Shown here: positions 24,137 through 36,061 of the stretch, one piece after another
Numbering within the stretch: the first letter of the stretch is position 1
Layout: every line of letters starts with the position of its first letter
NCBI RefSeq assembly: GCF_040712315.1
Contig: NC_134013.1
Span: 62,719,001 to 62,783,000 of the forward strand
Direction: 5' to 3'
DNA from: Castanea sativa
Taxonomy: Eukaryota; Streptophyta; Magnoliopsida; Fagales; Fagaceae
DNA: 64,000 nucleotides
Made by a program: the position numbers and the translations under genes
The notes under the pieces: generated by a model
Seen by the model: the letters and a program-made list of their open reading frames with translations, nothing else
Database searches by the model: none
What the model was told of the DNA's origin: nothing

Positions 24137-24517
24137 CTCTGTTTGCCCGTCAGTTTGGGGATGATAGGCTGAAGACATGGCAAGCTGAACTCCCTATAGC
24201 TTGAATAATTCAACCTAAAAATTGGCTGTAAACACAGGATCTCTATAAAAAACAATGGAAGTTGGCATGCCATGTAGTTTCAAAACATTCTGAGCAAACA
24301 AAGCAGCCACCTTAGTAGCAGAATAGGGATGAGACAATCCAATGAAGTGGACATACTTAGTGAGCCTATCCACTACCATCATGACTGTATCTAATCTCTG
24401 GGAAGTAGGTAAGCCACTAATAAAGTCCATACTAACAGCAGTCCAAGGTCTAGTAGGAATGGGTAGGGGCTGTTACAACCCAGCTGGTTTGCAGGTTTCA
24501 TGCTTCATTGACATGAC
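24137..24517 (-). pseudogene. Ty3/gypsy integrase fragment
   Basis: Minus-strand reading gives MSMKHETCKPAGL (end of the zinc-binding region), then QPLPIPTRPWTAV, then MDFISGLPTSQRLDTVMMVV with the catalytic Asp, DRLTKYVHFIGLSHPYSATK, the second Asp in FYRDPVFTANF, and SSAYHPQTDGQTEV with the catalytic Glu. The D,D35E core is recognisable but broken by stops (after PAGL, after TANF, and within LFKL). Reverse transcriptase, gag and chromodomain are absent nearby. It is a dead fragment of a plant Ty3/gypsy retrotransposon. Confidence 0.9.
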
Positions 24518-25147
24518 ACAAACACAACATGCTAACCCGAATTGACACCATTCATAGGGATGTTAATATTTGGCCTGACTTGCGAACACGACATGGGTTT
24601 TTGCGAGTTAGGGTTGGGTTTTAGCGGGTTTGGGTCATAAATAGGTCAATAGAATCAGAAACGTGTCGTAGGCAGATCAACTTGCATGACCTACATTAGA
24701 CACGTTTGACACGCTAATTTATTTGTGTCAATCTAAAATGACCCATTTAATACAACCCATTTAACTCGTATAATAAATGAATATTCTTTTTATTTCATAT
24801 TTGTCAAATACCTTTTATATCAAACTTGTATTTTAAACTTAAAATGAAGAGTGAGTAATTACAAAAACTTATAACTTATATAATTGTAAATTAAAACTTT
24901 ACAAATCCTAGATCTCTAAACCCTACAAACCCTAAAAATCTAAACTCTTATAAATATCTAATTTTTTTCTATTGTTACTCTTAATTATTTAGTTCTTGTA
25001 ACATTGTTGAGGAATGATCACTTTTTATAACTACAAAACCAAAACCATAAGCTCATCTAGTTTCATTTGCCCACACTGAAACACAAAACCAAAACCAAAA
25101 CCAAAATCACAAACTCAAATTCAACCCATTGCTACCACCCACCACCG

Positions 25148-25190
25148 CCCACACCCACACCCACACCCACACCCACACCCACACCCACAA
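25148..25190. repeat. (CCCACA)n minisatellite
   Basis: About seven CCCACA units inside a longer C/A-rich stretch (25080-25560) rich in ACCACC and AAACCAAA. Open frames here (Pro/Thr/His-rich) are a by-product of this composition. Confidence 0.85.
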
Positions 25191-25650
25191 CCACCACCAC
25201 CTGCCACCCACAGCCCCAACCCCTAACCACCAAAATCACAAACAAAGACAAACTCAAAACCAAATCATAAACCTAAATTCAAATCACAACCAAATCACAA
25301 ACTCAAACCCACACCCACTGCCACCAACTACCACTGCCCACACCCATTGCCATAGTCACCACCACCCACAACCTTAACCCCAACCACCAAAATCACAAAC
25401 AAAAACAAACCCAAAGCCAAATCACAAACCCAAAAAAAAAAACCCATAAAACTTCATGCTCACCCACCATCAACCACCACTGGTCCACAACAAAAACCCA
25501 TCAAATGGATAGCCACTACTACCCACCACCATTGTTCCACCACAAACCATCGCCACCCACCATTAACCACCATAAACTGACAGAGAGAATTTCTAAAAAA
25601 AAAAAAAAACCAATGGAGAGAGAGGCTGGTGAAAGAAAAGCAAGAGCGTC

Positions 25651-26393
25651 CAGTGGAAGAGGAAGAAAAAGAAAGAAGAAAAGATTAAGAATAGTGAGAG
25701 AGAGAGAGAAATGATGTTTTAATTGAAGGAGTAATAAAATATTAATATATTTTTTTTATAAGTTTTGAGCTCTAGTAGGTTGTAAAAAATGGTAGTTTAC
25801 TGTAGCTATGTTGCCAAAAAATTTAAGTATAGCAACATTGATGCAATGTGTTTTTTGTGGGATGAGTTGCTAAAATGGTTTTTTTTTTTAAAAAAAGAGA
25901 AGTTTTTAGCATTCTTGATGTGAATGCTTTTACCATTTCTGTAGATATTATTTTCTTGTTGAACTATGTTATTTTGAATTTAGGTTGAAGTGTATGCATT
26001 TCTTTTGGAATGTAAAGAACTTATTTCTAGTAGAAGAGGAAGAAAAGAAAGAAGAAAAGATTGAGAATAATGAGAGAGAGAAATGATATTTTAATTGAAG
26101 GAGTAATAAAATATTAATATTTTTTTTCTAAGTTTTGAACTATAGTAGACTGTCAAAAATGACACTTTACTGTAGCTAAGTTGCCAAAAAATTTAAGTAT
26201 AGCAACATTGATGTTGCTAGTGTGTTTTTTGTGGGATGAGTTGCTAAAATGGTTTTTTTTTTTTTTATAAAGTTTTTAGCATTCTTAATGTGAATGCATG
26301 CTCTTAGCATTTTTTAGATGTTATATTTTTGTTGAAATATGTCATTTTGAATTTGGGTTGAAGTGTATGCACTTCTTTTGGAATGTAAAGTTT
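25651..26393. repeat. tandem duplication, two units of about 370 bp
   Basis: Unit 1 is about 25651-26020 and unit 2 about 26028-26393. Both run from GAAGAGGAAGAAAA through TTTTAATTGAAGGAGTAAT, TTGCCAAAAAATTTAAGTAT and GTGGGATGAGTTGCTAAAAT to TTCTTTTGGAATGTAAAG. The copies differ by scattered substitutions and homopolymer lengths. Confidence 0.85.
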
Positions 26394-26575
26394 TTATTTT
26401 TGGATGGAATGTAAAGTTTTTATTTTTATTTGGAATGAAGATTTGAAGTGTATACATTAATTTCGGGATGTAAAAAAATTAATTCTATATGAATGTTATA
26501 TATTTAATATTAAGCGGGTTGAAATGACGTTGTGTTACATTTGTATCAACTCAACACGACCTGTTTATTAAGCAT

Positions 26576-27145
26576 ACTAGCGGAGCCAGAGGGGGGCGAG
26601 GGGGGCACCTGCCCCCCCTGACTCCTAATTTTTTTTTTATTTTTTATTTTTTTTTTGTATTAGTAGTCACATGGAGGGAAAAAAAAAGACTTCTACTTGT
26701 TGAAACTTGCAAGTGACCAAACTACCTATTTCACTATTTTTATTTTATTTTATTTTATATCATTATTTACACAATTTTTACTATTTATGATACTTTTCAC
26801 AGCATTTTATCTTTGAATGATGCTGGAGATATTACAAATTTTACTACTTATGTCTTACAAATTGGCATGTTATCAATCACAAAAAATAATTTCAAACATT
26901 TATTCATTATATTTTTTAAGTAACACTAATCATATTTTTACTCCATCAGTTTGTAAATTTTTTAGTAGCTATGAATTTGTTGTTTTTGTTTATTTATTTT
27001 AATAATATGAAATATATTCATATTTGCTTACAATCGTTTATTTATTTTGTTATTATTGTTGATTAATGCTTTTTAGATAAATTTCACTTTTAATATCGTA
27101 TTTTAATTTTGCCCTCTCTAGACTAAAATCCTAGCTCCGCTACTG
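26576..27145. mobile_element. 570-bp TIR element nested in the hAT-like element
   Basis: It starts ACTAGCGGAGCCAGAGGGG and ends CTAGCTCCGCTACTG, so the termini pair as (A/C)(C/A)GTAGCGGAGC-type repeats. It is flanked by the perfect 9-bp duplication ATTAAGCAT at 26567-26575 and 27146-27154. It includes a GGGGGGC / GCCCCCC hairpin near the left end. It resembles the element at 48413-49263. Confidence 0.75.
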
Positions 27146-27229
27146 ATTAAGCATGTCAAGTGAGTCGGATCGTGTAAACCTAACTCAACATGACATGAAC
27201 CGGACATGCTAATTTGAATTGACGCCTCT

Positions 27230-28759
27230 AGAATATTTCACCCACCACCAATAAAAATGGAAATAACCAGGAAAAGAGTACATTTTACTCCGTTATGAAT
27301 GCTCAATGGTCCACTACACGTGTGATTTCTGTATCAGTCCGAAGACAACTGCTAGAATTTTACGCCGTGACTAAAGTTACAAACTAGAATGTTGTTCATC
27401 TACAATTTTCTCAAAAAAGGAATATGAGTCTTTGCAGATAGTCAATACCAATCTACAATCATTTTACAGTATTTCAACATTAACGTATCATCTTATCTTA
27501 TATATGAATTATTAAAATTGTTTTTTTTTTGGGTGCATATTATAGCAAGCCCATATATATAAGGTGGTAAGTTAATTTCAAAAGGACAAAGTTTGTCTTC
27601 AATCGCCAATTAAAAATTAATATTTGTACTTATCATGTGTATTACACATAATTCACATAACCTAATTAATCAAGTGAGTCATGTACATTATACATAATAA
27701 GACATGTGTCATCTTTTTGTTAGAGGTTGAGTCCAAGGCTTTATGTTTGAAGTGGAACATTTTCCATTTAAGAATACTATAAAATTATTGTGAATTTTTA
27801 CTGAAGGCTTAATTAGCATGAATAAACCTTATTCGTACAAAATATTTGTAAAAGATTTTCACTCTTTTAAATTTTGTCCGAGTTGTCACATGCATACTTA
27901 TCTTTTGTAATAGTTAAATAGTAGGAAATTCTTTTTTTATAAACATCATAATAAGATTTGAAAGTTGTATAGCGTATAATTGTGCTGATCATCTTTATAT
28001 GGTACTTGTTGAGCTACTATACTGATAATTTTTATGGTACTAGTTGAGCTAATTAGAGTAGTACACATTAAATAGTAGGAATGAACATTATGTATAGATG
28101 TTGTCTAAAAAATTTATCTTAACTAAAAAATATTATTCTATTTGTATCAAATATCATCATTAAATAATTGACTTGTGTTCAAATTCTCTCTATATAAAGA
28201 GTAATTATCATGAAGCTAACATCATAGATTTTAAATTTGATAGTATCTATATATAAAAAGAGAAGAGTTAATTTTAAAATAAAAAGCAAAAAAAAAAAAA
28301 AATTATTATATTATTGATGTGATACCAATCACATGCATGTACATTTTCAGGTGTTTCATGTTAAAAAAAGAAAAAGAAAAATGTAATTTCTAAAGTTATA
28401 AGTTTAAGAGTTTCAAGATATACTCAATTATTTAAGAATTAATTTAATCCTCTTAACTTCTAACTCCAATGATGAAGCCGCCTCCATTTTCCACCTTTCA
28501 TTTTCAAATCAATCCGCTAATTTTCTTAACCCTTGCGACATTTCTCGTGCCGTTTACGACATCAGTGACCCGATCTATGTATCTCTTTGGACTTTTCTTC
28601 TCATCCAATTTGTGCTTCATAAATATATATACACATATGGTGAATGAATATTGTGGTTATAATAGACACTAGCCGCCGCCCCCACCTTTAATAGACACAT
28701 TCTTCTTTGTTTTTTTTTTTTTCATTTTTCTTCTTCTTTAAAAGTTCATCTGGCTCTCT
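27230..28759. other. intergenic DNA upstream of the WRKY gene
   Basis: AT-rich sequence presumably containing the WRKY promoter. I could not fix a TATA box with confidence. A pyrimidine-rich TCTTTG(T)n run lies just before the ATG (28700-28740). No other gene was seen; the 67-codon frame at 28469-28672 has no domain I recognise. Confidence 0.5.
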
Positions 28760-30841
28760 ATGGAAAACTACCAAATGTTCTTCCCTTGTTCATCTACAGG
28801 GCAGTCAACCTATCCCTTTTCAACAAACATGGAAAGCTCTAATGCTTATCACAGTCTTCACGGTGAGAGCTCCAAAGGGTTCATTGGGTTGGGGACAGAG
28901 AATCATCATGTTCCTAGGGATGAAGTTAATAAACAACTTTCTCAAAGGACTGAAAGCTTTGCTAGAGATGGGAGTGATGAGGTGAAACCAAGTAAAAAGA
29001 AGGGGGAGAAGAAGATAAGGAAGCCTAGATTTGCTTTTCAAACTAGGAGTCAGGTTGATATACTCGATGATGGTTACAGGTGGAGGAAATATGGCCAAAA
29101 AGCAGTTAAGAACAACAAATTTCCAAGGTCAGTTGATTTCATTTCTTTATTTTCTTAGCTATATTTTCACATATCCATCACAGTTTCTGTGGACACTCTT
29201 TTTTCTTGGATCCTTCTGGTAAGTGTCATCTTGATGCTTCTTAGATTTGAATTATGTGTAATAAACATGTGATTAGACCCCACCAAAAAAATGATTACCA
29301 TTCCCTTGTTCCAAAAAGTGAGATCCTCCTTGATTTCCCACTAGACGAAGAACTTAGTTTAGAAGATCGAGTTCGGTGCAATTGTTCTTTTCACATTGCA
29401 AAACATACATACGCATGCATCCTTCCAAGGTGCACATCGATGAGAATTCAGTGACAGTTTCATTACGTGATGCATTTTTAATAGTGTTTCTTAATTCTAG
29501 CTAGGGTTTTCCTTTTCAGTTCTTATTCTTCTTTCTCTATAAGACAACTCAAACTCATACGAGGATCTCAAGAATTGCATCCAAGTAAAACTTTAATTCT
29601 AATCACCTCTCATTATATAGTTCAATTGGTTCTCCGTGAATATTCTTCCGTGTGAATTTTAGTACTAGTTATTTACTTATTTTACCAAAAAGTTAAAAAA
29701 ATAAAAGAAAGAAAGGAAAGAAAATACGTATACATAGGCAGCTAGGGAGGACTATATCAAGACAGCAGAATCTTTAATTCTAAACTGAAATTTTGATAAA
29801 TTCTAAACACTGACAGTTAGGGTTTACATTTAGAATTGATGAATCTAATTGAATGTTTTAAAAAATTTAATAGATCTCATTTTACTAAAATATCAACAAA
29901 AATAGGAAAATTAAATCGGATTTGATCCTAATCTAAAATTGGGGAAAAAGAAAATCATAGCCACAATGGAAAATACGTACGGTTTCTCTCCTCTAGTAAA
30001 TCTCCCTCCATAACCATGGTGGCTTAAGCTTTATTTATTTCCACACTTAAAGAAATCAAAATGATGAGTTTTTATCAGCTTAGAAATTAATGTATAACTC
30101 TCAAAATTAGGTATCAATACCTATATCGTGTATGACCATTGTAATTTTTATTTTGTTGTTTGATGTTGAAAGTTGAAACAGTACTTCTTTGAAGCCAATT
30201 GCCATGATGGTCATTTTGAGTTTGTCACGATGAAAAGATATAAATGCCGTATCATTTTTTTTTTTGAGAAAAAAATGCCATATTATTTAATTTGTTAAAC
30301 AAGATTTGTTTTGTTATTCTTAGTGGTTATTCTATGCTAGGTAATGAAGAATTTATTATTCTTAACTCTCACATAACACTGCTGACTGCAATTTTTCAAA
30401 TGATTAACCATATTGGAAAACACCATATCAATGGGTTGCTGCATTCATAAATTAGGATGAGAAATTAATTCACATTTCACAGTGATATACAAAATATCAC
30501 ATGATGATCATGTGTACTTTATATTGTACTCTGTAAATTATCGATTTTCTCAAATAATAAATTATTAAGATATGATAAATTGATATATTCATCTTTCCTT
30601 TTTTACAAACTAGCTAAAACAGAAGCCAAGCAAGCCCCATAATCCTACTTTCTCCTTTTGTAGAAGCTATTATCGGTGTACGTATCAAGGTTGCAATGTA
30701 AAGAAGCAAGTTCAACGCCTTACCAAAGATGAAGCCATAGTAGTGACTACTTATGAAGGGATGCACACCCATCAAATAGAGAAGCCAACCGACAATTTTG
30801 AACATATCTTGAGCCAGATGCAAATTTATACTGCCTTTTGA
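28760..30841 (+). CDS. group IIc WRKY transcription factor (WRKY75 type), 2 exons, 181 aa
   Basis: Exons 28760-29127 and 30664-30841 join in phase within an Arg codon of FPR-SYYRC, the intron position conserved in WRKY domains. The 181-aa protein has one WRKY domain: DDGYRWRKYGQKAVKNN with WRKYGQK at residues 108-114, then the zinc finger C128-X4-C133-X23-H157-X-H159. Before it lie a basic KKKGEKKIRKPR stretch (79-90, a likely nuclear signal) and FAFQTRSQVDILDDGYRW, which with the C-terminal NFEHILSQMQIYTAF marks the WRKY75/45/24/43/56 clade. The family binds W-boxes (TTGACC/T) in the nucleus; WRKY75 itself acts in phosphate starvation, senescence and defence. Assigning those roles here is inference. 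The N-terminal 60 residues are divergent, as usual. The 1536-bp intron holds no other gene. Confidence 0.95.
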
Positions 30842-31364
30842 ACTCTTCACATTGAATAGGTGTAATGTAATTATTCGTACTTTTTAATGTAAGAGACAAT
30901 ACATTTTGCATTTACTCCCTGATAAAAAAATAAAGATTATGCTAGCAGAAATGGCAGAGGCTGCCTACTTATATATATATGTAAAAAGATTTCTTGGTTA
31001 TAATTTATATCTAGAGAAAATTTACCTTCATCTTCTTCTTCTTTTGGACGAATTAGTTATCTTAACTCTAGCAAAACAAAAAGATTTATAATACCAAAAC
31101 TACAATCGGCTGATGCAAGCTGAAGACACAAACACCAGCAAACAAAGTACTACCAAAAGCTTTAGAAACATCATACTACAAGCAGATAAAGTCAGTTGTA
31201 TAAATTACTAGCTTTTTTTCCTCCTAGAAAACACAAGCAGCTTATTCAGCTGGAATCCAGGGCACTTTATCTTCCTACGCTCCAATCTCACTTGATGAAA
31301 ACCACACTAAAATCCATAAGATCTTCTAATTTAAATGGCAGCCATGCTAATGTGCCAAGGCCTC

Positions 31365-31431
31365 TCTAATGACATTTAAAGCTTTTGCAGATATAGAGCT
31401 AGCTACATCTAAATCACTCTATGACAATACT
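31365..31431 (-). other. possible terminal exon of an unidentified gene
   Basis: On the minus strand, a TTGTCATAG acceptor at 31432 is followed by an open stretch reading AGT GAT TTA and so on, translated SDLDVASSISAKALNVIREA plus LAH and a stop at 31365-31367. Helix-like composition and a position convergent with the WRKY gene make a last exon plausible. I found no upstream exon, and the higher coordinates are filled with transposons. I do not recognise the peptide. Confidence 0.25.
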
Positions 31432-32180
31432 TTGGAAACAAAGCACCCTCATGTACCAATTATCGTACCATAGAAAAAAAATATTACTCTCCTCCCAATT
31501 GAGTACTAGATGAGAGGCCTAGTCACACCATTAAGTTGCAATATTTTCCTTTGTTGCAATATTTATATAGATGGGTTCAAGTTACACTTGGTATAATTTT
31601 TATAAACTTACACATTTTTTACACTATAGATTTCTAATAGATCTAACGCTTAAAAAAACACTATTAAATGCTATTGTTTTCACTTTATTACCTAATTAAT
31701 ACTAACATTCTTTTTCTCTTTATTTATTGCTTTTTACCGAATAATATTTTCCTCAACACAATTTAACAAAAAAAATTGAAAAATAATCTCATTTTCATTG
31801 ATTTCACAAAACTACCCAAAACAAGAGTCACCAAATAACTTTCAACTTGCTCCTTAAAATAAATAAATAAAGGAATTTAAAAAAAAACTTCAAATAACCT
31901 ATCATACACTAAACAATTGAAAGTTTCTGTACTCATATGGCTGGCTTTGATGGGGCTGGTGTTTATTGGTAATGCCATTCGGATGATCTTATGGTTTCTT
32001 AGAAAGTTTGGATACATTAAGGAGAAAGTGAAAGAGAATATTATCGTATGCATTTTTTTTTTGATGTAGATTAGGAGTAATTCCTTTGATGTAGATTTTC
32101 GTGTGCATTTTTTTTGTTATTGTGTGCAAGAGAATATTATCATTTATTAGAGTAGTTTGTTTGTGTTGAAGAAAATATTA

Positions 32181-32548
32181 GGGTAAACTACATATTTAGT
32201 CCCTAGCCTTTACACCATATTTTAATTTGGTCATTAACCTTTCAATTGTGTCAATTTGGTCCTTAACCTTTTAATGTCGTGTCAATTTAGTTTTTGCCAT
32301 TATATATTAGATGAAAATTATTTACATAGCAAATAGCCAAAATAAAATTTTAGTTTATTATCACATCAACAGAAGTTAATTTTTTATTTTGGCTATTAGA
32401 CATGTCATTAATTTTCATCCAAAAGATAACTGTAAGGATTAAATTGACATGGTAAAGAAAGGTTAGGGACCAAATTGACACAATTAAAAGGTTAGAGATC
32501 AAATTGAAATATGATGTATAGGATAGGGACCAAATACGTAGTTTATCC
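32181..32548. mobile_element. 368-bp MITE with 9-bp target duplication (Mutator-like)
   Basis: The ends GGGTAAACTACATATTTAGT and, from the right, GGATAAACTACGTATTTGGT are inverted repeats. It is flanked by AAAATATTA at 32172-32180 and 32549-32557. The interior repeats TTAACCTTT and CAATTTGGTC-type blocks. It is inserted in the right arm of the foldback element. Confidence 0.88.
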
Positions 32549-32625
32549 AAAATATTATTTGGTGAAAAGCAATAGATAAGGAGAGAGAGAATGCTAGTAT
32601 CAATTATGAATAAGGTGAAAAACAA

Positions 32626-32782
32626 GGAAAATTCTTAGGTAGTCCCGGAGTATAGTGAAATGGTGCTCCCTCCTCTCACATTCATGGTGGACCCCATCAT
32701 AAATTTAATGAGCGGACCCCACCACGAATGTGAGAGGAGGGAGTACCATTCTCCGTGCTCCGGGAGTACCTAAGAATTACTC
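32626..32782. mobile_element. 157-bp MITE with 9-bp target duplication, second copy
   Basis: The same family and exact length as 6474-6630, in opposite orientation. It is flanked by GAAAAACAA at 32617-32625 and 32783-32791. It begins GGAAAATTCTTAGGTAGTCC. Confidence 0.9.
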
Positions 32783-33015
32783 GAAAAACAATAGCATTTA
32801 ATGGTGTTTTTTTAATCATTAGGTCTCTTAGGAATCTACCGTGTAAAAAATGTGTAAGTTTACAAGAGTTACACTTGGTGTAACTCCTTAAAAGTTACAC
32901 CTTTTTTGTACCGTAGATTTTTAATAAATCCAACAGTTGAAAAAATAGCATTAAAGGAATATTACTTTTCACCTTATTTTCTTAGTTAATAACAATTTTT
33001 CTTTATCCTCATTTA

Positions 33016-34600
33016 TTACTTTCTATAAACCTCATTGGATGTTTAACTGTCTCTCTTTCTTCCTAAAATTGCTGGATATATATGAATCTAGGCAAAGCAA
33101 AGACTAAAAAAGTTCAAATTTTTCTTCTCTCAAAATCCTTGGGTGCCAGTGAGTAAGATCTAAGGATATGCTATAATTTGTGATTTTATAAGTACACTTA
33201 GTCTGCCAGAAATACCCCTAAACAATTCACAAAACGAGCAAGAGCCTTGTGGTTTCCAGTTTCAACACATTATAGCAAAAACACATGACAAAATTCAAAT
33301 CTATTGAAGATCGATAGGGCGGATATGAGATCACAAAATAAAATAAAGAAGTGAACATATATACATATATATGTGTGTGTGTGTGTTTTATTATAATGTT
33401 GAAAATAAATGATGACCAGAATCTACAAAGAAGTATCCATTTGGTTAATTGAAAAAAATGGGCGGATCGATGTTCATACAGTTATGAAAAGCATGTTATA
33501 GTCAGACTGGTGATGAATGGGCTTGCTTGATGCAGGTGGTTAACATCTAACATATATATATATTTGTGGAAAATTTTAACTAATTAAAAATTTCTTTCCT
33601 AACAACAAATATTGCAACTCTTATAGATCTAGCTTGGGAGAACATATTTCATTTATGATTAAGAATAACAACCACAATTTTAAAACTAGAATGAACCAAA
33701 AAAAATTAGAAATTGAGTGGTTCTTGTTTTATGATACGACAGTCGTTTCACCGGTAGTTAAATAGTGATATCATAAATAATAAATTTTTCGATTTTATAT
33801 ATATGCTGCTCAATTCATTAACTTGTGAACCCAATTACTCTTAAATATACTTCTTTATTCCTAACTTGGGAGAGGAGGCATACAAAGATTAACTGAAACT
33901 TGTCATGTATACTCAATATGCATAAGACTTATATATCTCAAGAATGAATGAAAAAAAAAGTGCTGGTTCCAAAATGTCCTCCCTTATTCCCAACATCTAT
34001 GGTGCCTCGGGGCGGGGAGGAGCGGATTGATAGGCGTTCTCTTTTGGTCTACATGGATTAGGAGCCCAACTAAAGTGGTCAGAACACAGCTTAAACCCAT
34101 ACAAATAGAAATCTCAATGCTAGGTATAGACCTCAACCCATATAAAGTTTGATCATGTGAATTTTGAAAATGACATTATTAAATTGTATATTCTTTATGT
34201 TCTTAATATGAATGTTAAATTTCATTCAAATAGGATTTGCTGTTCCTAAAAACAATAATTCATAAATAGATAATCTTCAAATAAACATTTAAATAATAAC
34301 ATTGCATAAGTATTAGATTTACGATAAAATTAGAGAACGGTTAAGAGATATCATATCGATGATACTTTAAATTAATCTCATAACATGAGAATCAAATTAC
34401 CATCAATTCATGAATGTTTTTAGATGACAGAGTTGAGGCGTGGACTAAGTCACTATTTTGAGACAATACATGCCGTCTATAAGATTTTTAATCTAGTAGA
34501 CTAATTTAATAATTATTTTTACAAGCCTACACTGCTTGTAAGATATAAAACTCTCAAAATAGTAATTTTTTTAACCCAGACATATAGTGCAGTAGGGAAT

Positions 34601-34604
<4 letters not shown>
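33016..34604. other. intergenic DNA with one exon-like patch
   Basis: AT-rich non-coding DNA with a (TG)n run near 33370. A patch at 33488-33532 has a TTATAG acceptor, an open GTGATGAATGGGCTTGCTTG stretch and a CAG-GT donor. It may be an exon remnant (see the Part 2 entry on 33488-36169). Nothing else was recognised. Confidence 0.4.

Positions 34605-34658
<54 letters not shown>
34605..34658. repeat. (TA)n microsatellite, first tract
   Basis: About 26 TA units, followed directly by CTCATTAGAAGAAGATGAAA. Confidence 0.95.
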
Positions 34659-34661
<3 letters not shown>

Positions 34662-34707
34662 ATTAGAAGAAGATGAAAAAATCATACAAGTGTTCTACAA
34701 ATATGCA

Positions 34708-34776
<69 letters not shown>

Positions 34777-34830
34777 ATTAGAAGAGGATGAAAAAATCAT
34801 ACAAGTGTTCTACAAATATGTTGCTGCATG
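34659..34830. repeat. direct repeat flanking a second (TA)n tract
   Basis: The segment CTCATTAGAAG(A/G)(A/G)GATG to TTCTACAAATATG occurs at 34659-34705 and 34773-34821. A (TA)n run at about 34709-34772 separates the copies. This is consistent with duplication by slippage or unequal exchange at the TA tracts. In one frame the second copy reads [16 protein letters not shown]. Confidence 0.85.
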
Positions 34831-35120
34831 TAAAAATGACAAGACAAAACTACACTTGTTTTTCGTACATCCCATTCATCGTACATAGCTAGAGGTCTAT
34901 ATATCTCTATATATACTGAGACAAAATCGCCTTATACTCAAGGATTTGTGAACAATATTGACAACCAGTTTTTTTTTTTTGAAAGTACAACCAGTTTGAA
35001 TTTCTCATAAATCAAATAATGAATATTCATTTATGTCAATAATTTCCCTTATTGAAAAGTCAGAACATTTGATAGGAAACAAGCGTTTTATTAGGAAATG
35101 TGTTTGGTAAGGAAATATTG

Positions 35121-35440
35121 CGGGGATTCTAGGCTTTTGCCTTATTTTTTTTTAAAATCTAGCAATATGTCTTTATTTTGAAACTATTTAGAACTGTGTC
35201 CCTGTTTTGAAACTCAATTTTCTCAAAATCGAGTTTCAATGTAAAACTCGATTGGTTTAAAATATAGTTATGCCAAAAGAAACTTAAAAAAAAAAAATTG
35301 TGGAACTTGAGTTCCATAATTTTTTTTTTTAAAGTTCTACAAATTGAGTTTCAAAACAGGGACACGAACTTAAATAGTTTTAAAACAGGGACGTATTACT
35401 AGATTTAAAAAAAAAATAAGGGCAAAAGTCTAGAATTCCC
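35121..35440. mobile_element. 320-bp MITE with 9-bp target duplication (Mutator-like)
   Basis: Inverted ends CGGGGATTCTAGGCTTTTGC and GGGAATTCTAGACTTTTGCC (from the right), with long subterminal pairing through GTCCCTGTTTTGAAACTCAA. It is flanked by GAAATATTG at 35112-35120 and 35441-35449. Non-coding. Confidence 0.88.
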
Positions 35441-36061
35441 GAAATATTGCTATATATATATATTTATATATATATCGAGCCACTAAACATTAATATAGTC
35501 AATAATATTTATAGTCATTCAAATGCTAACATTATATACAAAATAAATCACAAAATATTGCAAATATAAAGAATTTGAATTTGGTAAAGAAAACTTATTT
35601 CATCAAATCACTAAAATAAGCATTTACTAAAAAATTGTAATTTTTATAAAAATATTCCAACAGGATGTTAGTTGCTATTTGGTACATTATCTTATTTTTT
35701 ATGCATAATTTAAGACCACAAAAACTAGAAATTTAAACATTAATTCATGATGATATAATTATTGATTTTTACTGTTCATGAAATTTTGCAAGTATGGAAG
35801 ATAAAATAAGAACATTTAATTTAATTGTTAGATTTTCAAGATCCATATCTAATAACTTCAAATTAGTTTGGAAAGAAATCTTTACGAGGTATATGAATTT
35901 TTTCAATTCTGCCTTTGTGACTTCATCAGTCTACTGATGGCAGCATGAATGAAATGTTATCCGCCAACTCCCCTCTTTCTTCTTCTGCTGATCTAATTTA
36001 ACAACTTTACAAGTATGATTTCCCAAACATATTTAACAATTTTTTTTTCCAATGTACGTAG

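Larger units (their letters stand above)
24553..27229. mobile_element. decayed hAT-like element with internal repeats and a nested insertion
   Basis: The left end TAGGGATGTTAATATTTGG and the right end (reversed) TAGAGGCGTCAATTCAAATT resemble the TAGGGGTGGCAA family at 57740-58319. Both subterminal regions are rich in GACACG, GGGTT and CATGACC-type blocks of that family. The interior has a CCCACA minisatellite, a tandem duplication and an unrelated insertion (26576-27145). The flanking 8-mers do not match. A separate end fragment of the same family (about 24500-24552) abuts the left side. No transposase was seen. Confidence 0.5.
31575..32880. mobile_element. large foldback element, right arm split by two MITEs
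   Basis: The left arm (about 31575-31755: ACACTTGGTATAAT, CTTACACATTTTTTACACTA, AGATCTAACGCTTAAAAAAA, TTTTCCTCAACAC) is the inverted copy of the right arm (about 32162-32880). The right arm is interrupted at 32181-32548 and 32626-32782. Taking out both insertions and one target duplication each leaves two arms of about 180 bp. A third, direct copy of the left arm follows at about 32865-33015. No coding sequence was seen. The element class is undetermined. Confidence 0.75.

Noticed and set aside
25148..25190. Telomere-like repeat array
   Set aside because: The unit is CCCACA, not the plant telomere unit CCCTAAA.
25067..25377. Pro/Thr/His-rich frames
   Set aside because: They are produced by the CCCACA minisatellite and C/A-rich composition, not by selection on a protein.
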